From positions 32,249,501 to 32,313,500 of the forward strand of contig NC_088303.1 in NCBI RefSeq assembly GCF_032854445.1: 64,000 nt of DNA, read 5' to 3'. The position numbers were made by a program, and so were the translations under genes. Of this stretch, positions 36,166 to 48,759 are shown one piece after another; the first letter of the stretch is position 1, and every line of letters starts with the position of its first letter. Origin of the DNA: Liolophura sinensis (Eukaryota; Mollusca; Polyplacophora; Chitonida; Chitonidae). Under the pieces are notes generated by a model that made no database searches, was not told the origin of the DNA, and worked only from the letters and a program-made list of their open reading frames with translations.

Positions 36166-38339
36166 TTGGGATGAGGAACCATTCCTGTCAGTGCTACTTA
36201 ATATAGCTGAAGTGTGGAAGATAAATCTCGGTCCTTTCAGATTTGACTCCTGGAGAGATTGCATTCCCGATAACATCATCAGCTGTTCCAAACTTGTAAA
36301 ATGAATGTGTAAATTGTAAATGGTCCACGCGGTGTGAATTCGAAACATCCGAATAACGTGCTTGTGTATAAAATATCGTTATTGTCTAACGGCTTAATGA
36401 ACCCTTCACATTCACAGGTCAAACTCATGGAGAAATTTGACTTTTAAATCCATGCAATTAAAACGCATTTACAGCGAGCGATGTACGTTGACCCGTTTTT
36501 AGCCCGACAGTTACTATGCTGCGTCTTGTGATCAGTGGGCTGGTATATGCCCGCTCGTGCTGCTCTCTGGTAGGACGGACCCACTGGCAGAGCCTCCAGT
36601 TCTGGACAATCGGACAGAGCAAGATAACACACACCGTTGACATTCCGTTTGTTTTTAATGGTGGGCTGGGCGTTTTCTTCTCCACGTAATATACAGCTAC
36701 AGGGGGTATTTCGCTACAGAATTAATCTAGTTTTATGTCAGATTTATCTCATAAAATATGTATTACAGTTGTACTGTGGCGCTGCGACTCCTGTCAGTCA
36801 GTCAGCATTTACATGGTGTCATAATGTTACGGAAACGTATACCACCATGTCTATTGTTGCAGGGCGTGATTCTCGGAGTGACGTGTCATTGCATCTTCTC
36901 CAATAATTGATTGATTGGTTTTTAAAGCCGCTCTCTAGCTCTTCACTAAAGAGTGGAGAAAACGTTAGTGGTCTATCGCTATCTAATATACACCTGACAA
37001 ACGTCTTCACTTAAAGCCGCAGTCTTATATTGTGAGCAGGGCCCTTGCATACTTATCAACGCCTCAAGACTTAAGCCAAAACACCAAACACAGCTGTCAT
37101 TATATAAAACGCTTTTGCAAATTGATTCTTTACTGCAAAACAATGTACCAAAGCAAGTCCTTTCCAGTTCTGAGTTTGGTTTTTTAAACTCTTGGAATTT
37201 ACGACTTAAATGCTATCGTTGGATTCTAATGTGTGACCTCATTACTGAAGTGCCTGAGTCTGATTCCATACAGCCAGTTTTGACTAAAGTCAAAATTTGA
37301 AATATTATTTTATAGCTTATTTTTTTATATCACTTAATCAATATTATCTTAAGACAAAAGTGTCAAAATATCAACTTTCAAAACAGGAAACTAAGCATTG
37401 TGACAACGTTTAAAATTTTGACTTGAGTCGTGAAATCGACCCCTAATAGTCGCAAAGCTATCGCCATCTCAGCCGGACAGGGTTCCCTTTCTTCAAAGAA
37501 TTTCAGTGTTACTCATGAAAGCAACGCATTCAAGAATCTATAAAACACGCTATTCCTACAATCCCATGGGCTTATTCTCCACAAGCTTGCTTCACACACC
37601 ATGAATCAAATGTTACTAGTTCCCGCTAACTTTGCCGTGATTATACTCACCATGTCCATGGTGCGGGATTGTTGCACTGATTTCTTTGAAACAGCTACTC
37701 TCGTATTCACGAGACCTAAGACCAAACCTGCATGGGTCGTATCATACAAAACACTTATACATGTAAAATGTTTATAAGAAGATGCGTCTTATGGTTAATT
37801 TCCTAAAATAATACTCTTGCAATTATTTGTTCCAATTTTCGGTTCACGGATGAAATAATTAGTTATATAAATGAAGATGTAAAAGAAAAATACACCATTT
37901 TGTAAGTTTGGCATTGAATGTTGTGAGAATCATAGCTTACTTTTGGACACACTTGAGCTGATGGCTTGCCTAATAATTGCTATGTATAACTAAAACCTAC
38001 TACGTATAGACGCTCTAGACATTGGTTTTATCATTTTAGTAATTATCGAATATTAGTATATTTCTCGAAAATAACAATAAAAACCATTTCATGATTACAA
38101 CCGACGTTTTGTGGCAGAAGTATAAAGTTGACCTGTCCCTGGTCTTGTTTCATGGATAACTAAATTTCCAGGATCTCCCCACACCGACTCAAAGAAATTT
38201 CGCCATTCCTTTTTGTATATACAATCGAATGTTTTTGTACTACATTGATATACATAGTATTCGGTATACAAAAAACGTTTTATGTGACAGAAATATCAGA
38301 AATACAACACAAGACTTTCTTTGCAATAAGTCTCCAATG
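36166..38339. other. Non-coding sequence downstream of Irx
   Basis: No exon, array or SINE was seen. ORFs here are short and on both strands. 37480-37720 is of higher complexity. Confidence 0.5.
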
Positions 38340-38666
38340 ATAAGAGCTAATTTATAAGATTTATTTAACCGTTTGAGACATGGTATTAAATTACTGACGT
38401 AAGACAACAAGCCTGACAGAATAGTCCAATAACTGTTCTGTGCTGTCCACGAGCACACTGCCCTCTAGCTCTCCGTGCTTTTCAACAGTTCGACTGGTCA
38501 CGTGACGTAAAACTCTTCCCGCCAGGTTGGCTAACTGGGGGTGAAGGACATAAGGGATATGCCCACTTCATAAAAAGTTTTTGCACTTGACCATATATAA
38601 ACACATGAGAATGTAAAAATTCAAATGCTAGCTAGAATTCTTCTATACATCTAATAAATGCGACTT
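38340..38666 (-). other. Irx: Inferred Irx 3' UTR with polyadenylation signal
   Basis: The first minus-strand AATAAA after the stop codon lies at 38365-38360. On the minus strand it is followed by a GT-rich stretch (cttgtgttgtatttctg, about 38310-38295), which would suit as a downstream element. Cleavage near 38340 would give a 3' UTR of roughly 330 bases. This rests on motif reading only; more distal sites are possible. Confidence 0.4.
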
Positions 38667-39400
38667 CTAAAGAAGTGTCGGACTGTCTCTCTTGTCTGTG
38701 ACGTCACTGGGGCGGGGCGCGATGACGTCTGAGGACTTGATTGATGGAGCTGTGGGCTGAGATCGCAAAGCTGAGGCGGTGGCCGCTAGCAGCGCCTCTT
38801 GTCGTGAAACTGTGGTGGACGGGGCAGTAAGGCTGGACTTGACCGATGAGAGCGAGTAAGGGAAGCCCAGGCCACTACTGCTGAGGGTCATTGGTAAAGG
38901 ATGGCTAACGTACGAAAGCGCTCCGCCATACCCGCCGTGCGCGCTTGACGATGGCAGGAAGGGATGACCCTGACTCGAAGACGATATCCCCCTGTGACTT
39001 GATGGTGACGACATGCGATATGGATGTGACGTGGATGACGTAAGTGATGACGTCACAGTGGATTCACGTGACCTATGATTGTCTGAATTTGTTGGTAGGA
39101 ACTGCGACACGGACCAGATTTTCGGCCTGGGTGAGCCCTCACCGACCTCACCCCCCTCTGTCTTTTTGCTGGCGGAAGACATTTTAGCTAATGACAGTCC
39201 GGGCGACCGAATGTCTGTGATTGAAGGAGTGAGTGAGGGAGACACACTATTGTCTTTACTGTTCGAGAGGACTGGCGAGTCTGCATCTCTAGGGATGTCG
39301 CTGTCCCTATGGGTCTGGCTGTCTTTACGTGACCCATCGGAAGGGCTGGGAGATGTCGCTACGTCATCGACGTCTATGTGAGCCTCAGTGTCAAGAGCAC
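38667..39400 (-). CDS. Irx: Irx last coding exon, Iro box and C-terminus
   Basis: The exon begins after the acceptor tgtatattctcag at 39401 in phase 1, completing a Gly codon with the previous exon, and runs 243 residues to a TAG at 38669-38667. It opens with ALDTEAHIDVDDVA, an acidic segment, then a Ser/Pro/Asp-rich linker. SPRPKIWSVSQFLPTNSD (39128-39081 from the RPKIWS) matches the SMART IRO motif, whose usual form is KPKIWSLAETATS. The first half is conserved and the second half diverges. The remainder is Ser/His/Pro-rich low-complexity sequence ending SPTLL. The upstream ORF extension to 39482 is intron, because it crosses the acceptor. The phase match to the homeodomain exon suggests no exon is missing from the 7-kb intron. 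Confidence 0.93.
39081..39128 (-). other. Irx: Iro box (IRO motif), divergent form
   Basis: RPKIWSVSQFLPTNSD aligns with the short motif found only in Iroquois proteins, C-terminal to the homeodomain. RPKIWS is conserved. The following LAE/D-ATS part is replaced by VSQFLPTNS. Its biochemical role is not settled in the family. Confidence 0.8.
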
Positions 39401-39418
39401 CTGAGAATATACATACAA

Positions 39419-39810
39419 AGAAAGATAAGTTATGGGAAACAATATGGAATTGACAAAAAAGCCATACTGCACGCATGCCCACATTTATAACGTATACAGT
39501 ACTTCAAGCAAAACACCCTTCAGTCAGGAAGCAAATGTCATGGCGAGACAATCGATGAAAAACAACATGGCATTGAAACAGTATCTACATGCAAACATTA
39601 TCTACAAAGCATCACATCTATGTAATGCAGAATTCTTAGAATAGAAACAAATGCAGAGAGAGATAAGTGCCAAGAAACAACATTAAATTGACAAGTAACA
39701 CGGACCTATATTTACCCTTGCAACCAACATATTTTAAGACCACTTTATGAAGGAAAAGGAACATAAGGTTGGAAGGAAGCCCCATGGCACAGGCAAACAA
39801 TTACTCTAGG
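39419..39810. repeat. Degenerate tandem repeat at the 3' end of Irx intron 3
   Basis: 'aagataagttatgggaaaca', 'atggaattgacaaa' and related phrases recur near 39420, 39545 and 39660 ('gataagtgccaagaaacaac', 'ttaaattgacaag') with roughly 115-125 base spacing. It is old and diverged, and it begins within 20 bases of the exon 4 acceptor. Confidence 0.5.
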
Positions 39811-39864
39811 AATATCAGTAACTCGAATTCATAGATGTCGCTTCCTTATAGTTCTGCTCGCCGT

Positions 39865-39930
39865 AGTCGTATAAATGAAATATTCTTGAGTATGGTGTAA
39901 GGCTTGAACCAAAGAAATAAATAATCATAG
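39865..39930 (+). mobile_element. SINE 3' end fragment in Irx intron 3
   Basis: 'gccgtagtcgtataaatgaa' and 'atattcttgagtatggtgta' followed by an 'aaataaataat' tail. This is the canonical 3' end of the SINE family seen elsewhere in the window, without the tRNA head. Confidence 0.7.
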
Positions 39931-42044
39931 CTGCCTCTTGACTATGAGATTATGATTTATCCAAACATGAGGCCAAATCAAGGTTTATTATTTTGTGTTC
40001 GTCATTAAATCTTTAAAATCAATCACCCTAACCACAATACAACAAAACATAGCCGATGATATAAAGTCACCCCGTATCTAACGGGCGTGGCTAACCTTAT
40101 GTTTAAGTTTGGGGCATTTCCCGTACTACACTACTCTATTTACACGACATTAAAGTTTTAATAGCGGTTTAGAGGGCGAAGAGGGATAATGTTACAGACA
40201 GTCTGCAATCATAGGGACAACGTCTTAAATTATCAACAATTAGGCGTGACCGGGTAACGTGGAGATTGATGGTTTCAAGTAGTCCAAAAATCAGGCGGTC
40301 ATCTGTTTGATAGGCTGATAATACGGACCGAGCGGCCCCAATGAGTTAGGGAGGGTAACAGCGAGCGTGCAAGTCACGACCCGGTAATCAGCCGAGCCTG
40401 GGGCCGGAGGGAAGGGGCTGATCGAGAGGCTAATCGTAACAAGCCCTATGGGCAATACCCGATCATAGTAACGGATGAGGGATATCCCAATCAACCCCAC
40501 CGTCCCGCTTCCCCCGCGTTCCACGCTTCGCGCTCCACGCTATATTAGCGGTTACCAGTCGGGATGTGGACGAACACCGCCATTACGCCGCAAAACCAAG
40601 CAAAACCGGCGCGATAAACCCCACCATTAACTCCGAACACCTCCCTCCTCACCATAACTCCGATGTAAGCGTTAGATCTTTCGTCATTATTTATACGTGT
40701 AGGCCTATACATAAACATAACCTATTCCCAGTTGGCTAACGAATAGCTATATCCTCATTGCATCTTATGCATACATATTTAATATTCAACTTATCTGGCT
40801 TATATGACCTAGGCTCTTGAATACAGTATAATACACATCAGCCTACTAAATCAACCAATCAAAGATTCGATAAATGATTTAACATAGCCGTTAAAACTAT
40901 ATATATGTATATATTCACCTTCCGTATTTCTTTCTTTCTGTCTTTATTTATTTATTTATTTACATACAGGTATATAACGACCGCTCTTCATCGATACCTT
41001 TAAGATAAAACGAGATCTCAAAATTCTCCAATACCATTACAACAACAACAGTGTTTATATTACATTGTCCTGTATAATTACTGGTAAATAGCACTGTATC
41101 ATACACCCAGTAAGTATGCGAGATCTGCGGTTAAATCCCTCCACGTATCATGGAATTGGAAAAAAAAAAGAAAAAAGTTCTGCTTAGATGTGATCAGTTC
41201 TGCACTGGGCCCACATAAGACCCAAACCAAAGACACTCAAGAAGGCAACATGATCGCATGCAAAGAGCATGTCAATCATATACTCGAATCTCTCGGAATT
41301 AAATATGCGACAGTGTATTCCCACGCAGTTTTAACAAATCTTGGACAAGTCTTAAACTAGAGCTCTTGTTTATCGTGGTACTGCACAAAAAATTTTAAAC
41401 ATGAAAAATACACGCCAGCAGGGCATCTTATACTGATGTTGATTTGAACGCACTTATTTTCTTTCGTTGTTCCAGAAATAGACCACAATATTTTCCGAGT
41501 TTCAACAAATCTCGGACAAAACTTGAAAATGAGGTTTACCACCGCGCAGCCCAAAGCAAAGCTCAACAGTATACATACACGTGAGTAGGGCGTCTTCAAC
41601 ATGATGTTGGTTTTAACCCTACAACTTTCTTGCCTTGTTCCGTGCGAGCTACTTCAATCTTTGCCAAAGTGATGCCAACTAGTAACAGCACGCACACGAC
41701 ATTCACGGCACGGCAATGCCGATCGAGTTTCACCGGGTAATTTGTTGAGTGCAAGAACCGGAACCTCTGCGTAACCAGATAGCGCGAATGGCGTTAGTTT
41801 GGCCATTTCATCTTTCTTGTTGGTCACAGAATGTAGCTATCAATCGGCCTGTTTGATTACGACTGAGAGATACGTTTAGACAAGGATGAGACGCTTGAAA
41901 CCTAATGACACCTCCAGGTTCATGCCGTTGACAAAAAGTTTGTATCCAAAAGGCTGATGTAGTTATAGCTCTAAGACGTTCGTTCATATCTTCAATATTA
42001 TATAGTTTTATCAGTTTATATCTTATATACGCGCATAAGTTTGA

Positions 42045-42285
42045 TTCATCTGTTGTTGTGAAAAATTATTATGCCGACAATCTATTTATAAATAAAGTTC
42101 TGTTATCTATGTACGTCCACAATTTTAGAATATCTATTGCTGTTCAAATGTTATAATGCCGTCAGTCCATTCTTAAATAAAAAATTTTGTCGTCCATGTA
42201 CGTCCATAATTTTAAATTAATTAATCTATTGCTGTGAAAAAGTTAAAATGCCGACAATCTATTTATAAATAAAATTTGGTCAAAA
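42045..42285. repeat. Tandem repeat, about 86-92 bp unit, 2.6 copies (intron 3)
   Basis: 'tctattgctgtgaaaa', 'atgccgacaatctatttata' and 'catgtacgtccataatttta' recur at about 42048, 42134 and 42226. Copies are over 80 percent alike by eye. Confidence 0.88.
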
Positions 42286-43669
42286 TAAAATTTTAAAAAA
42301 CAATACCGGTACAGTCTATACATGTAAATATTTCCTTTGGTTCAACAAGAGAGGGAACATATAAAAATAGTTCAATCACCTATTAACGAGTGCTTTTGAA
42401 TATCTTGTTTTGTCTTGGATATGTTTATTCTGATGTAACGGAGTGAATCTTAAAGGCAGCTTGGATTTCCTCAGTCAATTCGCTTTTAATACCGATTTCT
42501 CGAATGGATTTGCAGTTGCAGATACATTGGACTAACAAGACAGCGCACGCCTGTCCCTGATCCCGTTTTACTTCAACTGATTAATTCCGTGGGACGGAAA
42601 GAGAATGCCCGAGGACTAGGGAAGTTACAAAAGGCGCTGAGTCGCCTGTCAGGCCGCCCTGCCACCGCCTTTTGTCGTTCAATTCTCTGACAGTGATATC
42701 AAGTCGAATCCCAGCAGCTGTTGGGACAATAAAACGAAGGGGGCAGGAGTCGCTTGACTGCCAAGGATCCCGTCAACATACCCACAAACGAACAAATCTA
42801 GCCGGCAGTTACACGTCATTAGATAGGCCAGAACGTATACAACTCAGTCGACGGACACAATGGCACGTTGTTAGTATTGCTTCTGCTGAAGAAAGCGGCG
42901 ATTTCACGGTGAAGGGAGTTAACCACTGATACCTCTTACACCAAGCCTTGCCATTCTTCTGACCAACAGCCTAATCCCTTAATGCTCTTCGTTCTTTCGT
43001 CATGTAGTAATAGGGAGTAACATATTTCCCCAAACAGCTTATCCTGGCTGTCCCTCGCTGGCTTACAAATTGATAACCTCCCAGGTAAATCAGACGTAAG
43101 GTTTCGTAACCTACTTCAGTTCAAACGGAGTCGCTTTAATAATCTCGGTCAAAAAGTCATGGATAAAGGATTGGATTTTCAAATCGGATTTTATCTATAC
43201 AAAGTCAGTTTCTTTTTTTTTTCATGGGAAAAACGCCACAGAATCCAGAAAGCTGGGAACTAAAATAAGAGATTAGGTCTAGAAGTTGTCCAGAATGCTT
43301 TTCATATGTTTGGTTGCAAAAATTAAACGCAAATTTTAATGAAGCTAAAGGACATAAACGTTTATGGAGATGGAAATACAACTTAAAAAATGTGAAATAC
43401 TGACATTGTTTAGCAATTCGTACAAAAATTACAAAAGTGAGAGCATTGGTTTCAATTAACTCCTGCTGCGTTGAAATGTTCTTACTCCTCCATTCGAGAT
43501 CTACCAAGTCATCACACCGCACACCTTGAACTTTAGATATGGTTTTACCAGCTAGATAAGCCGTCCCGATGTCCCTTTCGGATTTATTTGATGAACTTAC
43601 AAACATCTCGTGTTGAAAAGTGGAAGAATGTTTTCATGATGTAAACAAGAGTGGCCAACTGAATGTTGA

Positions 43670-43684
43670 GGGGGGGGGGGGGGG
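43670..43684. repeat. Poly-G run of 15
   Basis: A homopolymer in Irx intron 3, so assembly length may be unreliable. Confidence 0.95.
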
Positions 43685-44949
43685 TAGCCCTGAGACTTTA
43701 TGCACCATTCCCCTCCGCTCCCACCCACCACAAATCCTAACGTAGCTAGTCCTCACTGAAGTATACACCCTTCAATCCTCACTAACAAGCTGTATCAACA
43801 GTTATACACGAGTTCCATAACCCAAGCAGAAAACAAGCAGATCCCGGTCAAATTTTATAAACAGTTGGTAGACGCACTTAGCCTGATGTATATCTGTGAT
43901 TGGAAGCGACAGTTTAAATTTGTCCTCGACTAACTTCCGTCATACTCTTGCCATCAAAACCCGGGGGTGGCAGAATAAAACTTAAACGGCATAGACAGAC
44001 GTTCGCGGAGTATTGAGGGGATTTGACACATATAGTCGCGTATAGAAAGTTTACTGTTAACTTACTCTCTCGCCACGTTTCGTTCTAAGTAGGCCTACAA
44101 TAGCGTTTCCGACATTCCCATCAATAAAGGTGATGAGATCAGATGTTAACATTTCAAGCCTTATTCAACGCTAACTGTTCAAGTCGAATGCTGCTCAACT
44201 AATCCCAAATATTCACCGACTTGTACTTTTACGCTTTAAATACTTGAATCTATAAATATATACCAGTTGGTGGTTTTAAGTCCAGTTTGTCGTCGTCCAA
44301 TAAACACAACATTTAGCGGTGTTATACATTATAACAAAATTCCGCATAATTCTTATTTGTCGACAGATCTAGTTTTTACTAAGTTTTTGCGATACATCAG
44401 TTAGCTGATGTGTAAAGACCGAAGCATTGTATGGTGTCACTAGGAAAGTCTCGACCGTTGTTGACAGAAAAGAACGAGGGGTTGGGGTATAGGGGTGGGA
44501 GGTTGTGCGTGACTGAGGTGATTAAAACGAAGGGACCACACAAAAAACCAGGCTCGGGGAAGGCTGCGGAGACCCCTAACTTCCTTCCCCGTCATAATCT
44601 CCATAAGGGAAGTGACAAACCGTAACGTTTTCTCAGTTAGAAAAACCTCAGCGGACAGCCTTGATTGGTGTGATGAAAACTAGTAAAACAGACTCAATTA
44701 TTCCATCAGTGCTGTGGCGTGCCAAGCTAACAACCTGGCAAACCCATCAGGAACGGCGGAGGGATACGCGTGGTATGAGATGGGAGGGCTACGCTGATCT
44801 GCCAGGCTAGTTCGCTGTAGAGTGCGGAATCGGCAGAGCAGATATCGATAGGTGAAATCAATAAGGGTAATATTGAGCAACAGCAGGGATTACACAGGTC
44901 AGTAGGTAGCAGCCAGGCCGAAAGTGAGGACAAATTAGACGGGAAATCA

Positions 44950-45440
44950 GTACCGTATATATTCAGCACTACAGTAAAAATAAGCCTGAACAGTAAATCA
45001 GCACTACAGAATTACCCAAATAAGGTATGATATCAAAGATATGAGCATCGTATATATTCAACACTGCACTCACGGTAAGCCTGAAGAGTAATTCAGCACT
45101 AGAGAATTACCCAAACATGGTATGGTATCAAGAGCGATGGACGAGATATGAATGTCGTATATATTCGACACTGCAGTGACAGTAAACCTGAAGAGTAATT
45201 CAGCACTTCAGAACAGCCCAAAATACGGTATGACATCAATGCGTGTTGGGCGGAAAATCAGTTGTGTACATATTTAACTGTGCGGATAAAATAACCATGA
45301 AGAGAAATTCAGCAGGGACTTTTCCCAAAATACGGTAGCAAATAGGGCGTATAAATGTTAATGTCCAAACGTTAGGGCAAATCAGCAAAAGAGATAATCA
45401 TCATGTATTTTCAAGTTACCAAGACAATCAAAATAAGCCC
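44950..45440. repeat. Tandem repeat, about 95-115 bp unit, 4-5 copies (intron 3)
   Basis: The cycle 'cgtatatattcagcactaca', 'agcctgaagagtaattcagc', 'aattacccaaa', 'ggtatgatatcaa' recurs from about 44955, 45050, 45151 and 45266, with a worn fifth copy near 45400. Confidence 0.85.
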
Positions 45441-46488
45441 TAATATACCAGTTGTTCGGCAACAGGAAACACTTGGGCATAACCTACTGCGGTGTCATAG
45501 ATGTGGTGTCAGTGTCCCACAGATTCAGGTCGTATGGACTGAACAAGCCAATCGAATGCATAGGTGCATGTAGCTTGTTGCACCAGGTTTCAAGATACAG
45601 CTGGGATGTTACTTCATGTAAACAGTAATGTATAACGGATAGCATCGATTACATATGTACACACACAATAGACATGCATCTTATCATAGATCGCACCTAA
45701 CAAAAACGCAGCCATATACATACACATGTAAATATATATAGAGATCATCATGTTAGGCATGCAGACGTGTAGAAACTAACACACGGATCATCGCGGCAAT
45801 CAAGTATACATGATCAAAGCAAACCACAGAACAAGTCAACCCACTGTGAAATTGATGCAAAAGAAATCGTGTAGAACATGCAGATAATAATACTGCTATC
45901 GTGGACAAATACTTATAGCACGAGCACTTTCGATACAAAGCGTAAAATTCATAATATTCCGTTTTTGACTATGAGTACATTAAGGCCATAATATATTGCG
46001 ATTAAAAACTTGCACTGCATAAGGCAACATAGTTTTACGTGGATAATACAAAAAAATCTTTTTCCACTTAGCAAGTTGCTGACGTGACTGGGGATGTTTG
46101 ACTGGGTGATGGGAGGTTACTACATGTAAACGTATGGGAGAAAGTATAGAAAGCTTTCGTTGTGTATGTTAAGATTGCTAGGAAATCGTCCTGAATAAAA
46201 ATACTTCAGAAGTTTACGTACGATTACCCCCCTCCCCTCCCGTTAAAAAAATAACAATTATATGGACTATAATTAATTATCCAAAGCAGAACAAAATTAT
46301 TGCCTTTAGTTGAAAAAATATAATGCATTGTGCACCTTTGACATTGATTATTTAACTGTTTTTAGATTGGCTGATGACAACCGAGACCTGAATACATACT
46401 GTATATATCTGGCGTGGCTTAGAAGTTTGTTGGTTGGTTCTGGATATATGTCTAGTTTACAGTTAATAATTCATGTAACTATACATAC

Positions 46489-46874
46489 CCCCGTCATGTC
46501 CAGCCGATGGTATAGGAGAGTTCGGAGCAGTGCCCCCACGGGATTGCACGCCCTCCGAGGAGCCGGCTAATTTGTCTTTGTCGTCATCGTCTTTATCGTC
46601 ATCTCCCATGTCATCGAAATCATCTCCATCGTCGTCAGAGCGATTTCTAGGCGACCACGTCATCTTGTTTTCTTTCTTGAGCCGTCTCCTGGCGTTGGCA
46701 AACCACGTGGAAACTTGGGTTAGAGTCATTTTTGTTATAATTGCTAGCATTATTTTTTCTCCTTTTGTAGGGTAAGGATTTTTGCGGTGTTCGTATAGCC
46801 ATGCTTTGAGCGTATTTGTAGCTTCTTTTGTAGCATTTTTTCGTCTGGCGGCGTTCAGATCCATGGGACCAAAT
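46489..46874 (-). CDS. Irx: Irx coding exon with TALE homeodomain
   Basis: The exon starts at 46874 after a strong acceptor (tattttctcttcag) in phase 2 and ends at 46489 before GTATGT in phase 1. It encodes [16 protein letters not shown] and then the whole homeodomain at 46849-46664. The TALE three-residue extension is seen around [14 protein letters not shown], and helix 3 reads [21 protein letters not shown], with Ala at homeodomain position 50 as is typical of Iroquois proteins. MTWSPRNR follows, then an Asp-rich tract ([19 protein letters not shown]) and a Ser/Gly/Pro stretch. In known Irx proteins the homeodomain binds ACA-containing sites, often as dimers, and the acidic tract is linked to activation. 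The homeodomain shows no frameshift or missing key residue. This is the strongest call in the window. Confidence 0.98.
46664..46849 (-). other. Irx: Homeodomain (TALE, Iroquois class)
   Basis: This is the DNA-binding domain inside the exon above, about residues 196-257 of the model counted from 50212. The WFANARRR recognition-helix core and the PYP loop between helices 1 and 2 mark it as [21 protein letters not shown] is practically invariant in the Iroquois class. Confidence 0.97.
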
Positions 46875-48327
46875 CTGAAGAGAAAATACAAATCAGTATA
46901 TGTGTTATAAAATACATTATATCGCCTTTTTCTCCCCCCGTCGATTTAACGACCCCATCACTCGTAACGAGTTCCGGCAAGATCTCCCAATTCAACTTCG
47001 CCACCAAATGAAAAACATCTGGTTAAACTTAAGAACACAGAAAGATCTACACAAAAAACTAACCAGAAATTCTTTTGACATTAGAAATGCGTTTTTATCG
47101 GAGAGGGTAGTGCGAGTTACAATGAAAGCTGTCATAGAAGTCGACTAAACTCGATAGCATTCCTAAAATATAATCGGAGCAAACTTAAACGTCGCCATTT
47201 ATAAAGTTGTATTGCCGTTAAATTTAAGCCCTTGGGTCTGTCAACGAGGGGTCGGGCCAGATGCGATCTTGGCCTCCACTTAGATTTACACTCAGTTAAG
47301 GCCTGGGCCCGGGGAATGTACAATGTGTTATGTCAGTTTGAAAGAAAGCCTTAGCTAGCACGAGCGAGAGTAATAAACTATAACGGTAAATGAGCCTCAT
47401 GAAATAGACGCAGGCTCAAAATAAAACAGATACAGCGCAATGCAGTTCCCAAGAATAGTGAGATGAGAAAATAATTACTGTAACTTAATATAATATACCG
47501 GTACCGAGAATATGATCAGGGTATAAACGATGACTGAAGCATAAAGATTAATACGTTTAAAGATAATGTGAATGTTTCTCCGCTCTGATTATATTGATAT
47601 TTGTAGTACATTCTGGACGACGAAATCCCCAATGTTATGACTGTCTTTTATCTCGGTATATGTATTTACTTTTCAGAAAAAGAATTTAAATTAATTATCG
47701 TCTGCTTGCTATAAGCGAAGAATAATGAATTCTCATATAGTAAACTCCACAACCAAAAAATAGATCTAAATTTAACTCCATAAAGTTTTATAGCATACAA
47801 CAAAATATATGTATTACACAAGTTTAAAATATAAAATTAGTACAAAATTATAGCGAAATAAATTTTCCGAATTTTCCATCCAATTTATCCAGTGGCAGGA
47901 GATGCGAATGTTCAAATCTTAAAATAAAATACATAAATTTAATAATATCCACTGAGTTAAAATCTTAAATTGCGCTGATGCGTTAATGTACAATCATATA
48001 TATTTATATATTCTCTCACGATGTCCGTTTCATTCACACCCATTTTGTGGTGATAAACTGGCAGTGAAAATAACATTCTGTGTGCATATACACTAAGTCA
48101 AAATTACATCAAATTTATTTTTAATTTAAAGACCATTTCGTCAATGATTTCAGTTCCGGTGATTCTCTTTAGATTTCCTGTCCCTGATCTTTTTCGTTTG
48201 TGTTCCTAGAAGATACGTCTGTGGTTCATTAGAGTGTGTGAAATTACACTGTTCCGTTGTTCAGTATCTATAGATAAAATTGTAACTTGAACAATCAGGT
48301 TGTATGATATATTAAGCTAATTCTTAC
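46875..48327 (-). other. Irx: Irx intron 2 (phase 2)
   Basis: The intron has GTAAGA at 48327 and ttttctcttcag at 46875. It is about 1.45 kb of mostly AT-rich sequence. I see no coding exon, array or SINE in it. 46900-47330 has higher GC and complexity than the rest. Confidence 0.85.
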
Positions 48328-48445
48328 CCAGGTCCGTACGGGTAAGCGGCCATTGATGTGTCGTACGAAAGTACATGCCTCCTGTATGGGCTAAATGTCT
48401 CCACCCTTCCCACTGCATCCTTAGCCCCGTCGTATGGGGAGAGGT
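48328..48445 (-). CDS. Irx: Irx coding exon linking N-terminal region to homeodomain
   Basis: One frame reads LSPYDGAKDAVG...SYDTSMAAYPYGPG. This matches the segment just before the homeodomain in Irx proteins (NPYG/D..KD...YDP.LAAYPYGPG). The 3' end is CCTGG|GTAAGA at 48328, phase 2, and joins exactly to the homeodomain exon (GG+A = Gly). The nearest acceptor is ttcgtttatttcag just before 48445, which would need one leftover base from the previous exon. A more distal acceptor, tttgtgttttag before 48497, keeps the same frame open for 18 more codons and takes a phase-0 donor. The exon core is secure. Its 5' edge is not: 48445 gives the product closest to relatives, while 48497 gives clean phase agreement with the strong upstream donor. 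Confidence 0.8.
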
Positions 48446-48759
48446 CTGAAATAAACGAAGTAGGAGGGTATGAGACTCTGCGCCGGGCCAATATTAACTA
48501 AAACACAAACTGGTAAGGATACAGGTTGAGATGTGAAAAGCCCGAATGAATGGATAGGTCATGCGGAAATTACTGCATTTAATACATTCATATACAGATG
48601 TCATTACATAACACATGGTGGGCTTTGCTTTAAGACAAGAGTCTGGGGTTTGGAGAGCATCATAAATCATGGGTTAGAAGCAAAACAACGGTTATTTAAT
48701 AATTATATTTAAATAAGGCATGAAAATTATTTATGAACTTAAACACCTCGTGCGTCTCT

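Larger units (their letters stand above)
39401..46488 (-). other. Irx: Irx intron 3 (phase 1), 7.1 kb
   Basis: The intron has GTATGT at 46488 and a ctcag acceptor at 39401. It holds several degenerate tandem repeats (39419-39810, 42045-42285, 44950-45440), a SINE 3' fragment near 39870-39930, a G-run at 43670-43684, and higher-GC complex stretches at about 40190-40640, 42430-42930 and 44430-44660. The last three are the best places in the intron to look for enhancers. The 133-codon ORF at 43606-43205 has no recognisable domain and no splice context, so it is not called. Confidence 0.85.

Noticed and set aside
39401-39482. Upstream extension of the last Irx exon to an ATG at 39482
   Set aside because: It crosses a strong polypyrimidine-AG acceptor at 39401 and encodes hydrophobic intron-derived residues absent from Irx proteins.
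43205-43606. 133-codon minus-strand ORF inside Irx intron 3
   Set aside because: The flanking Irx exons join in phase without it, and no domain is visible.
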